Shown one piece after another: positions 24,105 through 32,230 of a DNA stretch of 32,611 bases. Both the position numbers and the translations under genes were made by a program. Positions within the stretch are counted from its first letter, which is position 1. The number at the start of each line of letters is the position of its first letter. The notes under the pieces were generated by a model. That model searched no databases. It saw only the letters and a list, made by a program, of their open reading frames with translations, and was not told the DNA's origin. Source of the stretch: an uncultured Ruminococcus sp. (GTDB lineage: Bacteria; Bacillota; Clostridia; Oscillospirales; Acutalibacteraceae). The stretch covers positions 1-32,611 of the forward strand of contig CACWKD010000034.1 of NCBI GenBank assembly GCA_902761345.1, given 5' to 3'.

Positions 24105-25787
24105 TTATTTTTGAGTTTCCCCATTATCGGCAACAAGAATAATTGAAACCTCTATGTTTTCCGCCTTAGATGAATTTGTGGGTACTCTTACAGCAGAAAT
24201 AGTCACCTCATCGCCTGGCTGGTATTTACTCAGTTCCGAAAACAGAGCAGGCATACCGTCTATTTCCACACCGTTGATCGCTGTAATAATATCATTGATC
24301 TTTAAATCTGTATCATTCAAAGGGCTGTCGCCTGCAATATCAGTTACAAGCACACCCGGTGTTGCACCTGTCGTTATAGATACTCCCGTAATTCCTAACC
24401 TTACACGTCCCGAAACGTATCCCTGACTGATTATATCATTCACAATAGACACAACCGTATTTGACGGTATAGCAAAACCCATTCCCTCATAATCGCTGTT
24501 TGCGATCTTGATCGTGTTAATTCCCATTACCTGACCGGCACTGTTTAGCAAAGGCCCTCCCGAATTTCCGGGATTGATAGCTGCGTCCGTCTGAATATAC
24601 GGAATAAGGGCGTTTGATTTTACAGTTCTGTTAAGAGCCGATACACAGCCCCTTGTAAGTGAATTTGAATATTTAACTCCGCCAGGACTTCCTACTGCTA
24701 TTGCGTCCTGACCTACCTCTATCTGATCGGAATTTACAAAATCAACAGGCGTCAAATCCTGTGCGTCAATTTTTATTACCGCAAGGTCGGTTCGGACATC
24801 AACTCCGATTATCTTTGCTATATAACTATCTCCGTTATTAAGAATTACCTCAGTCGGCGTTTGCCTTGAGTCCTCTACAACGTGAGAATTTGTAGCTATA
24901 TATCCGTCCTCAGTAAGGATAATTCCCGAGCCTGTGCCCGTTTTATAACCCTCGTCGCCTATTGTATCCGCATACGTTACTATATTGACTACAGAATTCT
25001 CAACTTTTTTAAAGGCTGTTCTTGCGGAATAATTTGTCGAATCTATATCGGAGGGCTGATCCTGTACCGTTAAATTTGCCGCCTCACTGCTGTATAGAGC
25101 ATCGTCGCTTGGAGCAGTTTTCCTGATTTCCGCACCTGTATCTGTCGATATTTTAGTATCGTTGTCGCTGTCCTCGTCTGTTTCATCATCAAACGGAAAA
25201 TCAGAGTCAAACGGTTCGGAGAAATCAAAATCAAAACCGTAATCACTGTCTAAAAAACGATTTATATCTCCTCCGAATATACCATTTTCATTATAGGCAC
25301 GATAACACTCAAATACAAACATACCCAAAAAGATAACGCAAAGACCAATGATAACAGTAAGATACACTTTAAGTCCGCCGCTAAGCTTTTCCTTTGGTAC
25401 AGGCATTCCTCCTGTATAATCGGTCACACCGACAGGTGTACTGTATGGATTTGAAGCGCCTTTCTCTCCCGAAAAATCGTTTAACTGAGGAATTGCTCCG
25501 TAACCTGCCGTATTCTGAGGTGTATTCTTTTGCAGCTCTACTTTTTGAGCAACTCCCTGCTGTGTGCCATCAAGCGACATCGGCGGTACAGTCGTATTTT
25601 GCTCACTTGCATTATTACTCTCGATAGGAGCGTCCTGCGTCCTGTCATATGGTGACAAAGCCTCTGCCGCATTATAGATATCGCTTGACTGTTCAACTTT
25701 TTGAGTTAGCTGAGCTTTCCTGTTATCAAGTGAAACCGACTGCATATCACTGTCAATATCCATATTGTTATTATATTCCTCGTTCAT
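24105..25787 (-). CDS. HtrA/DegP-type membrane-anchored serine protease with PDZ domain
   Basis: A 560-residue envelope protease for misfolded proteins. Residues 1-~138 are a long cytoplasmic, Gln/Asn/Ser-rich disordered region. A single membrane helix lies at ~140-160, then an acidic linker at ~173-255 (runs of Asp, Phe and Ser). The trypsin-like domain spans ~258-455, with the triad His302 (TNSHVVED), Asp334 (RTDLAVI) and Ser409 (NPGNSGGP). One PDZ domain follows (~463-550), with GVLVTDIAGDSPL and a GxxEIDGMPAL segment. The ATG overlaps the histidine kinase gene by 4 bases, so it is the last gene of the RR-HK-protease operon. This mirrors CssRS/HtrA-type secretion-stress control in Bacillus; the regulatory link is inference. 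Confidence 0.93.
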   Translation of the reverse strand: MNEEYNNNMDIDSDMQSVSLDNRKAQLTQKVEQSSDIYNAAEALSPYDRTQDAPIESNNASEQNTTVPPMSLDGTQQGVAQKVELQKNTPQNTAGYGAIPQLNDFSGEKGASNPYSTPVGVTDYTGGMPVPKEKLSGGLKVYLTVIIGLCVIFLGMFVFECYRAYNENGIFGGDINRFLDSDYGFDFDFSEPFDSDFPFDDETDEDSDNDTKISTDTGAEIRKTAPSDDALYSSEAANLTVQDQPSDIDSTNYSARTAFKKVENSVVNIVTYADTIGDEGYKTGTGSGIILTEDGYIATNSHVVEDSRQTPTEVILNNGDSYIAKIIGVDVRTDLAVIKIDAQDLTPVDFVNSDQIEVGQDAIAVGSPGGVKYSNSLTRGCVSALNRTVKSNALIPYIQTDAAINPGNSGGPLLNSAGQVMGINTIKIANSDYEGMGFAIPSNTVVSIVNDIISQGYVSGRVRLGITGVSITTGATPGVLVTDIAGDSPLNDTDLKINDIITAINGVEIDGMPALFSELSKYQPGDEVTISAVRVPTNSSKAENIEVSIILVADNGETQK

Positions 25788-27304
25788 TCTTTTCCCTCCT
25801 GTCGTTCAACTGTTTTAGCGTCTTTTTCTCTCGCAGCACGTTTTCTCGTCTGTTCCTTTTTCTTTGGAAGTCGTATCGCAAAACTTGTATATTCGCCCTC
25901 AACGCTGTCGGCTTTTATTTCTCCGCCGTGGAGCTGAATAATCGTTTTTACGATATAAAGTCCAAGTCCCATTCCGTTTTTATCGTGACTTCTTGATTTA
26001 TCAGTCTTATAAAATCTATCGAAGATAAACTGTATCTGCTCCTTTGGAATCCCGGCGCCTGTGTTTTTTATTGTCACAAAAGCGTCGTTACCCTTTTCTT
26101 CAACATTCACCGTAATATCTCCGCCTACATTCGTAAACTTTGCCGCATTTTCCACAAGATTATATATGACCTGATGTATCATATCGGGATCGCCCTCTAT
26201 AAACACAGGCTTGTTATCTCCTAATCCTATAATATTTATCTTTCTTTCCTCGATTTTCTGCTCAAATGTCAAGAACGTATTCAGAACAGTATCGGATATA
26301 TCAAAGCTCTGAGTTACCATTTTAAGCTCTCCGCTGTCAATTCTCGACAAAGCAAGCATAGATGTAACAAGTCTTGACAAACGCTTTATCTCACCCGTAA
26401 CAATGTTAAGGTAATACTTCTCTCTCTCGGGCGGTATAGTACCATCAAGTATACCGTCAATAAATCCTGCGATCGTAGTCATAGGTGTTTTCAGCTCGTG
26501 GGAAACATTAGCAACAAAACTTCTTCTCATACCCTCCGAGGCGGCAAGAGAATCCGCCATACTGTTAAACGCCTGAGCAAGTTCGCCTATTTCATCGTTG
26601 CTCTTAACATTTACACGAATAGAGAAATCGCCGTTTCCGAATGCTTTAGCCGCCTTCGCCATTTGCTGTAAAGGTTTTGTAAGCTGATAGGAAAAAACAC
26701 CGACAAAACAGAACATAAGTGCAAATATTACAATACCCACCGAACAGAACAGCTTTACCAGCGTTACGACATATTCAGTATAATGCTGCGCAGAACTTGT
26801 CACAAAAACCGCGCCGACACTGTACAAGCCGTTTGCTCCGACTGTCTGGACAGGAACTCCCACAACATAATAGCGTGAATCGTAAACCCCTCCGAAATCG
26901 GATATTTCAAGCAGTTCCTGTTCAGCAGCCTTTTCTGTAAGGGAGCTGTCGATCACAGTATTTTCGTCTATCCCCGATTTATTATAGGAACAAAACAGTA
27001 TCCTGCCCTCAAGGTCTGTAACTATTATATTAGAATTAAGACTGTCGGACATCATATTCACAGTAGTTGTTATAGCTGTTTCATCGTCCTTTTCAAAAGA
27101 CATACTCTCGCCCGAAATTATCGAGTGTTCCGTAACCGACACCGAAATAGCAGTCGCACTTTTTTTCATATTATCCCAGCGATCGTTCTCCCAGTACTGA
27201 GTTACAAAAAACACTATCATTACTCCCAGTATCAGCAGTCCTGCAAAAAACACAAGCATACTGATATAAAGATATTTTTTAAAAATAGTCTGTCGTTTTT
27301 TCAT
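25784..27304 (-). CDS. Membrane sensor histidine kinase (operon with HtrA)
   Basis: A 506-residue kinase. Membrane helices at ~11-35 and ~181-203 enclose an extracellular domain of ~145 residues. HAMP follows at ~204-257, then the phosphoacceptor segment VSHELKTPMTT (His269), N box YNLVENAAKF, G1 box NTGAGIP and G2 box GMGLGLYI. The C-terminal ~30 residues are highly charged (KKKEQTRKRAAREKD). The gene lies 30 bases after the response regulator and is coupled by ATGA overlap to the htrA-like gene. The extracellular domain plausibly senses envelope or secretion stress given the downstream protease. Confidence 0.92.
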   Translation of the reverse strand: MKKRQTIFKKYLYISMLVFFAGLLILGVMIVFFVTQYWENDRWDNMKKSATAISVSVTEHSIISGESMSFEKDDETAITTTVNMMSDSLNSNIIVTDLEGRILFCSYNKSGIDENTVIDSSLTEKAAEQELLEISDFGGVYDSRYYVVGVPVQTVGANGLYSVGAVFVTSSAQHYTEYVVTLVKLFCSVGIVIFALMFCFVGVFSYQLTKPLQQMAKAAKAFGNGDFSIRVNVKSNDEIGELAQAFNSMADSLAASEGMRRSFVANVSHELKTPMTTIAGFIDGILDGTIPPEREKYYLNIVTGEIKRLSRLVTSMLALSRIDSGELKMVTQSFDISDTVLNTFLTFEQKIEERKINIIGLGDNKPVFIEGDPDMIHQVIYNLVENAAKFTNVGGDITVNVEEKGNDAFVTIKNTGAGIPKEQIQFIFDRFYKTDKSRSHDKNGMGLGLYIVKTIIQLHGGEIKADSVEGEYTSFAIRLPKKKEQTRKRAAREKDAKTVERQEGKE

Positions 27305-27334
27305 AACAATATATTCATCACCGTATGTATAATA

Positions 27335-28024
27335 TTATTCCTTGACCTCAAACTTATAGCCAACGCCCCATACGGTTTTCAAAACCCACTTATCCGATAC
27401 TCCCTCGAGCTTTTCTCTCAGTCTTTTTATATGAACATCAACCGTTCTCGAATCTCCGTAATAGTCAAAGCCCCACACCTCGTCAAGAAGCTGATCTCTT
27501 GTAAAAACTCTGTTCGGGTTGCTTGCAAGGTGATAGATAAGCTCCATTTCCTTAGGAGGTGTGTCTACCTGTACGCCGTTTACCTTTAATTCGTAATTTG
27601 TAAGGTTTATTGAAAGCTTATCCCACTTTACCTCTTTTACCTCAGAGTTTTCGGGCTGTCCTGTTCTTCTCATTACGGCACGTATTCTTGCAATTATCTC
27701 CTTTGCCTCAAACGGCTTTACAACATAGTCGTCTGCACCGAGTTCAAGTCCGAGAACCTTGTCAAAAACCTCGCCCTTTGCCGTAAGCATTATTATAGGA
27801 CATTTTGACTGGTTGCGTATCTCTCTGCATACCTGCCAGCCGTCAAGACCGGGCAGCATAATATCAAGCATAACGAAATCAGGCTTTTCCGACTCGAACA
27901 ATCTCAAAGCTTCGTTGCCGTCATTGGCTATAATTACCTGATAGCCCTCTTTTTCAATGTATAATCTTAACAACTCACAAATATTTATATCGTCGTCTAC
28001 TACAAGTATTTTTCCTGCACTCAT
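27335..28024 (-). CDS. OmpR/PhoB-family response regulator (operon with HtrA)
   Basis: A 229-residue response regulator. The receiver has acidic residues Asp10-12, phosphoacceptor Asp54 (MLDIMLPGLDG), Thr81 and Lys103 (KPF). The winged-helix DNA-binding domain (~132-229) carries DTPPKEMELIYHLA, the recognition-helix region DSRTVDVHIKRLREKL and the terminal WGVGYKFEV. AGGAGG precedes the ATG. It is first in the RR-HK-protease operon. Autoregulation would be typical of this group but no operator could be assigned. Confidence 0.93.
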   Translation of the reverse strand: MSAGKILVVDDDINICELLRLYIEKEGYQVIIANDGNEALRLFESEKPDFVMLDIMLPGLDGWQVCREIRNQSKCPIIMLTAKGEVFDKVLGLELGADDYVVKPFEAKEIIARIRAVMRRTGQPENSEVKEVKWDKLSINLTNYELKVNGVQVDTPPKEMELIYHLASNPNRVFTRDQLLDEVWGFDYYGDSRTVDVHIKRLREKLEGVSDKWVLKTVWGVGYKFEVKE

Positions 28025-28096
28025 ATCAATTACCTCCTGTTGTCGTAATTTCTTTCAAAAAGTGACAAATGCCATTATCTTAAATGATTTTTCACA

Positions 28097-28124
28097 AGTA
28101 TAATATACAAATTGTAACTTGTAA
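28097..28124 (-). promoter_or_regulatory. Candidate promoter of the RR-HK-protease operon
   Basis: On the minus strand, TTACAA (28124-28119), 16-base spacer, TATACT (28102-28097), about 73 bases before the ATG. Confidence 0.4.
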
Positions 28125-28144
28125 TGAACAAACTTGAAATAATT

Positions 28145-28660
28145 TTAATATTTACAAGCTAACGCATAATTATTGTAAGATTTATCCCCCGTTACCTCTT
28201 TTATTATCTCAATAAAGTCGGGAACATAAACTTGCTGATCCTCGCTTGTAAGTTCTATTTCCATAGATGCCTTATCGTCCCAAAATTCGTAAATATCTAT
28301 CTCAACAACAAAGCCGCAATAATTAAAGCTGTGACGTTTCTTTTTTATAGGCGAAGTACCGTGTCTTATTTTCTGTGAAAGAACTTCATATTCTTCCTTA
28401 GATATTTCCCACTCTTCTTCAAACCTTGATATTCCGTTAATATCTTCCTTATGCGTCTTATAATACTTTATATCCGCTCCGAAATCTCTTTTTCTTATTC
28501 TGCTGCCCCCTGCTGATCTATCATCTGAAATATATATCTGTTCTATTGAAGAAACATTGTACATATCCTGTTTTTCAAGAATTTTTATATCGGGTATTTT
28601 TATCAGCCATTTTCTTTCTATTTCAGCAGGTCGTCCGTTAATAAACACCTTTTCTTCCAT
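28145..28660 (-). CDS. CYTH-domain (triphosphate tunnel) protein
   Basis: A 171-residue protein of the CYTH/triphosphate tunnel metalloenzyme superfamily. The signature ExExK appears as EIERK (residues 13-17) followed by WLI. Alternating charged strands then follow, including RIRKRDFG, KYYKTHK, FEEEWEIS, KKKRHSF, VEIDIYEFWDD and MEIELTSE. These supply the basic and acidic residues lining the tunnel. Family members hydrolyse tripolyphosphate or thiamine triphosphate, or act as adenylate cyclases; the substrate here is unknown. The ATG lies 11 bases after the LexA-like gene, so the two are co-transcribed. Confidence 0.88.
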   Translation of the reverse strand: MEEKVFINGRPAEIERKWLIKIPDIKILEKQDMYNVSSIEQIYISDDRSAGGSRIRKRDFGADIKYYKTHKEDINGISRFEEEWEISKEEYEVLSQKIRHGTSPIKKKRHSFNYCGFVVEIDIYEFWDDKASMEIELTSEDQQVYVPDFIEIIKEVTGDKSYNNYALACKY

Positions 28661-28671
28661 ACAGCCTCCCC

Positions 28672-29262
28672 CTATTCGTAATTTCTTAAAAGAGTTATTA
28701 CCTTACCGAGCACTTTTACATATTCCGTAATTACAGTACCAAAATTTGGATTTTCAGGTTGAAGCCTGAAGTATCCGTCCTCTCGGTAAAACCTCCTTAC
28801 TACCGCTTCACCGTCAACGATCACCACCGCGATCTCACCGTTTTCCACAAAAGCCTGTTTTGCAAAAACTACTGTATCGCCGCTGAGAATACCTGCATTT
28901 ATCATACAGTCATCATCTACTCTGAGTGCGGAAAGCTCCCGTCCGTGTTTTATACTGCTGTCGACAACAACGGCTTTACTATCGAATTTTACAGTATCCG
29001 AGTTAATATCTTTAGAGATATAAGGAACAGCCATACCGCTTACCTTACTGTCATTCTCATTTATCACAATAACCCTTGCAGAGCCTGCATTTTTTGAGAT
29101 AAGACCGAGTTTTTCGAGAGTAGCAAGATGTGCGTGTATCGTTGACGTTGACTTAAACCCCGTAGCGTCACGAATTTCCCTGATCGTAGGCGAAAATCCT
29201 TCATCACGAACGGACAGAAGATAATCGTATATTTTCTGCTGACTCTTCGTTAATTTAGCCAT
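28672..29262 (-). CDS. lexA: LexA-family repressor with substituted self-cleavage residues
   Basis: A 196-residue LexA homologue. The start at 29262 is set by GGAGGGG just upstream. The N-terminal winged-helix domain (1-~66) is typical: SPTIREIRDATGFKSTSTIHAHLATLEKLGLI. The C-terminal S24-like domain (~78-196) aligns well (LRVDDDCMINAGILSGD, RLQPENPNF, VLGKVITLLR). However, the residue aligned to nucleophile Ser119 is Cys (Cys119), the general base Lys156 is Arg156, and the Ala-Gly cleavage site is replaced (VPYISKDINSD; Lys84-Asp85 by position). RecA-stimulated self-cleavage therefore seems unlikely by the normal mechanism. DNA binding and dimerisation should persist. It heads an operon with the CYTH gene. 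It might be a paralogue of the true LexA rather than the SOS repressor. Confidence 0.88.
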   Translation of the reverse strand: MAKLTKSQQKIYDYLLSVRDEGFSPTIREIRDATGFKSTSTIHAHLATLEKLGLISKNAGSARVIVINENDSKVSGMAVPYISKDINSDTVKFDSKAVVVDSSIKHGRELSALRVDDDCMINAGILSGDTVVFAKQAFVENGEIAVVIVDGEAVVRRFYREDGYFRLQPENPNFGTVITEYVKVLGKVITLLRNYE

Positions 29263-29290
29263 ATCGCCCCTCCTTGATACACATAGAATT

Positions 29291-29319
29291 ATTATACCAC
29301 AGCTTTCCGAAAAAATCAA
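29291..29319 (-). promoter_or_regulatory. Promoter of the LexA-like - CYTH operon
   Basis: On the minus strand, TTGATT (29319-29314), 17-base spacer, TATAAT (29296-29291), extended by TGTGG before the -10, 29 bases before the ATG. No GAACNNNNGTTC LexA box is seen. A 9-base inverted repeat (29319-29327 with 29345-29353) abuts the -35 and is a possible operator. Confidence 0.65.
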
Positions 29320-29386
29320 ATTTTTGTTTATATTTATTAGTTACACAAAAATTAATGAATAATACTACAACACAAAGAGCAGCCGC

Positions 29387-29414
29387 ACATACATAACCGT
29401 ACACCCGACTGCTC
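29387..29414 (-). terminator. Hairpin after the CpXC gene
   Basis: GAGCAGTCG pairs with CGGCTGCTC on the minus strand (9 pairs, one G-U), followed by a weak TTTGTG tract, 8 bases after the CpXC stop. Confidence 0.5.
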
Positions 29415-29421
29415 ATTATTA

Positions 29422-30087
29422 TCAGTTTTTCTTCTTATATCTGTATAAAGCGTTTCTCGCCCAGTTTCTGTCCACAAGCAAGAAGCTTCTATTCGTATCT
29501 TTGTCGTAATCGCCCGCTATCTCGATACTCTTGTTATATATCTCGAGTCTTGTTGTCTGTACAAGATGTTCATTATTCTCGCCTATAAAAAATGTAAAGC
29601 CGATACTTTTCTCATTCTCACTGTACTTTGAGAAGTAACCGCCACGAACATCTTCGCCTGTTCTCTTACACACTACATCATAAAGCGCAACCTTAGCGAT
29701 CTCCATAGCACGATCATCAAGACCCGACTCAAAAATATGTATCTTTTCTTTCAGCTCGTTAAACGTACCTACAAGACGGCGGGTAATTCCCTCAAGCTCG
29801 CCATACTTTGAGTATTCTGCTTCAAGCTTTTCGTCAATAACGCTTGCTCTGTCGATCTCGGGAATATAGTACACCATGAATTTGTGTTTCATATCATTGT
29901 ACAACACAGGGTATTTGAGTTCTGCCTCGTGGTTACAGTTCTGACATCTGAAACGGAACAACTCTCCGCTTATTACAAGGTCATGCAGTTCCGCATCGGT
30001 AGTTACATTAACTGTACGAAAAATTTTGACCTCATTTTCGTGACCGCACTCGGGGCAGGTAATAATTTTTGTTTCTGCACTGGACAT
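29422..30087 (-). CDS. CpXC-domain protein
   Basis: A 221-residue protein with an N-terminal CpXC zinc-ribbon-like domain: Cys pairs ITCPECGHENEVK (residues ~10-16) and FRCQNCNHEAEL (~48-51), then PVLYNDMKHKFMVYYIP. The C-terminal part is alpha/beta with a coiled segment (~95-125). The family is uncharacterised; four cysteines probably bind zinc. AGGAGTG precedes the ATG. It is transcribed alone from an extended -10 promoter, upstream of but separate from the LexA-like operon. Confidence 0.85.
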   Translation of the reverse strand: MSSAETKIITCPECGHENEVKIFRTVNVTTDAELHDLVISGELFRFRCQNCNHEAELKYPVLYNDMKHKFMVYYIPEIDRASVIDEKLEAEYSKYGELEGITRRLVGTFNELKEKIHIFESGLDDRAMEIAKVALYDVVCKRTGEDVRGGYFSKYSENEKSIGFTFFIGENNEHLVQTTRLEIYNKSIEIAGDYDKDTNRSFLLVDRNWARNALYRYKKKN

Positions 30088-30184
30088 AATTTGTCACTCC
30101 TAAATCAAATTTATTTTCATATAATATCAGTACGGCAGGCAAATTTCTCTATAAAAAACGACAATTCGCCTGTTATTAGCTTTT

Positions 30185-30190
30185 ATTATA
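30185..30190 (-). promoter_or_regulatory. Extended -10 element of the CpXC gene
   Basis: TATAAT on the minus strand preceded by TGG. No good -35 lies 17 bases upstream, consistent with an extended -10 promoter. The leader is about 90 bases. Confidence 0.4.
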
Positions 30191-30242
30191 CCACAAATCC
30201 ACCTAATTTGTATATAGTTATAAAAAATTAATTTTTTATGTA

Positions 30243-30271
30243 TTGACCTGAAGCCAATTTTTAGTTAATAT
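30243..30271 (+). promoter_or_regulatory. Promoter of the acidic protein - MIF operon
   Basis: TTGACC (30243-30248), 17-base spacer, TAATAT (30266-30271), with a leader of about 80 bases before the ATG at 30358. AAAGGAGAAG serves as ribosome binding site. Confidence 0.55.
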
Positions 30272-30357
30272 ATACACATAGGATATTTTAAGGGAAACAT
30301 ATAATGTTAATAATTCATTGTATTATATTACCCGAATAAAAAAGGAGAAGTATTTTT

Positions 30358-31335
30358 ATGAGTATTTACAAGGATATCAAACAAGCAGTAACCTCAACAG
30401 TCAACATGGTAGTTGACAAAACATCATCTCAGGCACAGAAAAGCAGACTTGTAACGGTTATGAGAACAGAGGAGAAAAAAGCCAATCAGCTTTACATTCA
30501 ACTTGGTCAGTATCTCTATGAGAACCTTCGTGACGTTATGCCCGAGGACATAGCACGTACCTGCGAGCTTATTGACGCTTCAAAAGAAAGAATGTCAAGA
30601 GCACAGACTAAATACCGTGAAGTCATTCAGCAGGAGCTTGTAAACCGTGAGATCAACAAAGCCGAGGCAAAAGAAAACTTTGTAAAGATAAAAGAACCTA
30701 TTGTTGCAAAAGCAAAGGGCACTGCCGTAAAGGTTAAAGATACCGCTATTGACACAGCAAGCAAGGTAAAGAGCGATACATCGACAAAGGTAGAGGAGTT
30801 AAAGCGTACAGTATCGGAAAAGGCAGCCGAGAGAAAGCAGAATAAAGAAAAGCCTGTTATTATCGAGAACACCGAACTTGAAGAGAACACACCTGTGGAA
30901 GAGATCAGCGACAGCATTATTGATGTAAAAGAAGAAGCAGACGTAAATGAAGCGATTACAGAAGCCGTTGACGTTAATGAAAATGCACCCGAGGAGATCT
31001 TTGACGGAGCAGACGATACTGCGCCAGCACCCATAGAGTACAACGGACCTGTCGCAGCAGAGGAAGAAACAAATGTTTTTGACGTACCGATGACAGCAGA
31101 AACACCGATAAGTACAGCTTCCGTTTCAGAGGTAGCAGAGGAAGATGAAGACCCCACACCTAAGGACAAACCACTTGATCAGGAGTTTCAGAGAAGCGTC
31201 CCGGTAGACATTATTTCCGAAACAGAGTTTGAAGAAAACGAGCCTGAAGTTAAACCTCTTGACAAATCAAACCCTATCGCAAAGGCTATGAAGCTGAGGA
31301 AGATAATCAGCAAGAAAAACGAAAGCGAAGAATAA
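30358..31335 (+). CDS. Helical, acidic-tailed protein of unknown function
   Basis: A 325-residue cytosolic protein without signal peptide or membrane segment. Residues 1-~105 are helical and likely coiled-coil (MRTEEKKANQLYIQLGQYLYEN...SRAQTKYREVIQQE). Residues ~107-160 hold LEA-like Lys/Ala/Thr/Val repeats (AKGTAVKVKDTAIDTASKVK). Residues ~165-300 are strongly acidic and probably disordered, rich in Glu/Asp/Ala/Thr. The end is basic again (AMKLRKIISKKN). I do not recognise the family, although the N-terminal part resembles small helical proteins seen in other Clostridia. It is the first gene of a two-gene operon with the MIF homologue, 15 bases apart, under its own promoter. Confidence 0.7.
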   Translation: MSIYKDIKQAVTSTVNMVVDKTSSQAQKSRLVTVMRTEEKKANQLYIQLGQYLYENLRDVMPEDIARTCELIDASKERMSRAQTKYREVIQQELVNREINKAEAKENFVKIKEPIVAKAKGTAVKVKDTAIDTASKVKSDTSTKVEELKRTVSEKAAERKQNKEKPVIIENTELEENTPVEEISDSIIDVKEEADVNEAITEAVDVNENAPEEIFDGADDTAPAPIEYNGPVAAEEETNVFDVPMTAETPISTASVSEVAEEDEDPTPKDKPLDQEFQRSVPVDIISETEFEENEPEVKPLDKSNPIAKAMKLRKIISKKNESEE

Positions 31336-31350
31336 TAAGGAGTAATTGAA

Positions 31351-31689
31351 ATGCCTTTTATAGATTGTAAGCTCAACATAGATATTACCAAGCAGCAGGA
31401 AATTCAGCTTAAAGACGAATTCGGCAAGGCAATATCTCTTATTCCGGGAAAAAGCGAGAACTGGCTTATGGTTAATATTCAGCCGAAATGTTCACTTTAC
31501 TTCCGTGGAAGCAACGAAAAGCCGACAGCAATGATTACAGTAATGGTTTACGGAAAACCTAACCCAAACGCATACGACGCACTTACAGCAAGGTTTAATA
31601 CAATACTGCAAAATGTAGTAAACATAGAAGAAATGTACGTCAGCTATTCGGAAACAAGCAACTTCGGATACAACGGAAGCAATTTTTAG
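31351..31689 (+). CDS. Macrophage migration inhibitory factor (MIF)-family protein
   Basis: A 112-residue protein of the tautomerase/MIF superfamily. It begins MPFIDCKLNI, so Pro2 becomes the catalytic N-terminal proline after Met removal. Lys34 in IPGKSENW corresponds to MIF Lys32. The C-terminal YVSYSETSNFGYNGSNF matches the MIF YINYYDMNAANVGWNNSTF segment closely in pattern. The human MIF CxxC motif is not conserved (TAMI at that place). There is no signal peptide. The length and full-length match favour MIF rather than the short 4-oxalocrotonate tautomerases. Likely a homotrimeric keto-enol tautomerase; the substrate is unknown. AAGGAG precedes the ATG, and a terminator closes the operon. 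Confidence 0.85.
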   Translation: MPFIDCKLNIDITKQQEIQLKDEFGKAISLIPGKSENWLMVNIQPKCSLYFRGSNEKPTAMITVMVYGKPNPNAYDALTARFNTILQNVVNIEEMYVSYSETSNFGYNGSNF

Positions 31690-31698
31690 AATAAAACA

Positions 31699-31730
31699 CC
31701 CCTACACTTGAGAGTTTAAAAGTGTAGGGG
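31699..31730 (+). terminator. Terminator of the acidic protein - MIF operon
   Basis: A perfect 11-base-pair stem, CCCCTACACTT with AAGTGTAGGGG, a 10-base loop, then GATTTATT. It lies 10 bases after the MIF stop. Confidence 0.75.
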
Positions 31731-31840
31731 GATTTATTATAAACAGTCCAAATAAAAAGGATAGATATAAAGATTTCATTCTATGATATGAAAGAGAATT
31801 ATAATACACATCAATAATTTATTTTATAAGGGTCAATTAG

Positions 31841-32230
31841 ATGAATGATGAATTAAAACTGAAATGTGAAAAACTTAAAGAAAGAAATAAAAAGTATATA
31901 CTAAAAATGCATTGGAATAGAAATGTTTTACTTCAAGAATGTTTACATGCATTGGGAAAAGATATATACATCTTATCTTCAGATAAAAATAAGGAATTGA
32001 TTAATAAACTAAATGTATTTATTTCTGTAAAAAATAACTCCTACAAAAAATCTATGAATAACATTAACGACTTATTAATTGATTATAAAAACGAAGTATT
32101 CTATATAATATGGGATGAAAAATCTTTACCAATAGTCAGAACCGATTTTTCAAACATTATTCAAGAGATAGAAAGTATTACTGCAGTGTCATTTGATACT
32201 TGGTTGATAAAAAATGACTTTAGTGTCTAA
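31841..32230 (+). CDS. AT-rich orphan gene, small Lys/Asn-rich protein
   Basis: A 129-residue soluble protein, rich in Lys, Asn and Ile, with no signal peptide or membrane segment. The N-terminal half is helical; the C-terminal half has the strand-helix pattern VFYIIWDEKSLPIVRTDF...SFDTWLI. I do not recognise it. The DNA is clearly more AT-rich than the neighbours and uses AAA, AAT, ATA and TTA heavily, which suggests horizontal acquisition. It has a weak AAGGG ribosome binding site and only a poor promoter (TATAAT near 31800). The small size and orphan AT-rich setting recall immunity-type genes, but no toxin gene is next to it. Confidence 0.55.
   Translation: MNDELKLKCEKLKERNKKYILKMHWNRNVLLQECLHALGKDIYILSSDKNKELINKLNVFISVKNNSYKKSMNNINDLLIDYKNEVFYIIWDEKSLPIVRTDFSNIIQEIESITAVSFDTWLIKNDFSV

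Noticed and set aside
30627-31169. Minus-strand Ser/Thr/Phe-rich open frame of 180 codons
   Set aside because: It is the antisense shadow of the acidic repeat region of the plus-strand gene 30358-31335, with no promoter or ribosome binding site.
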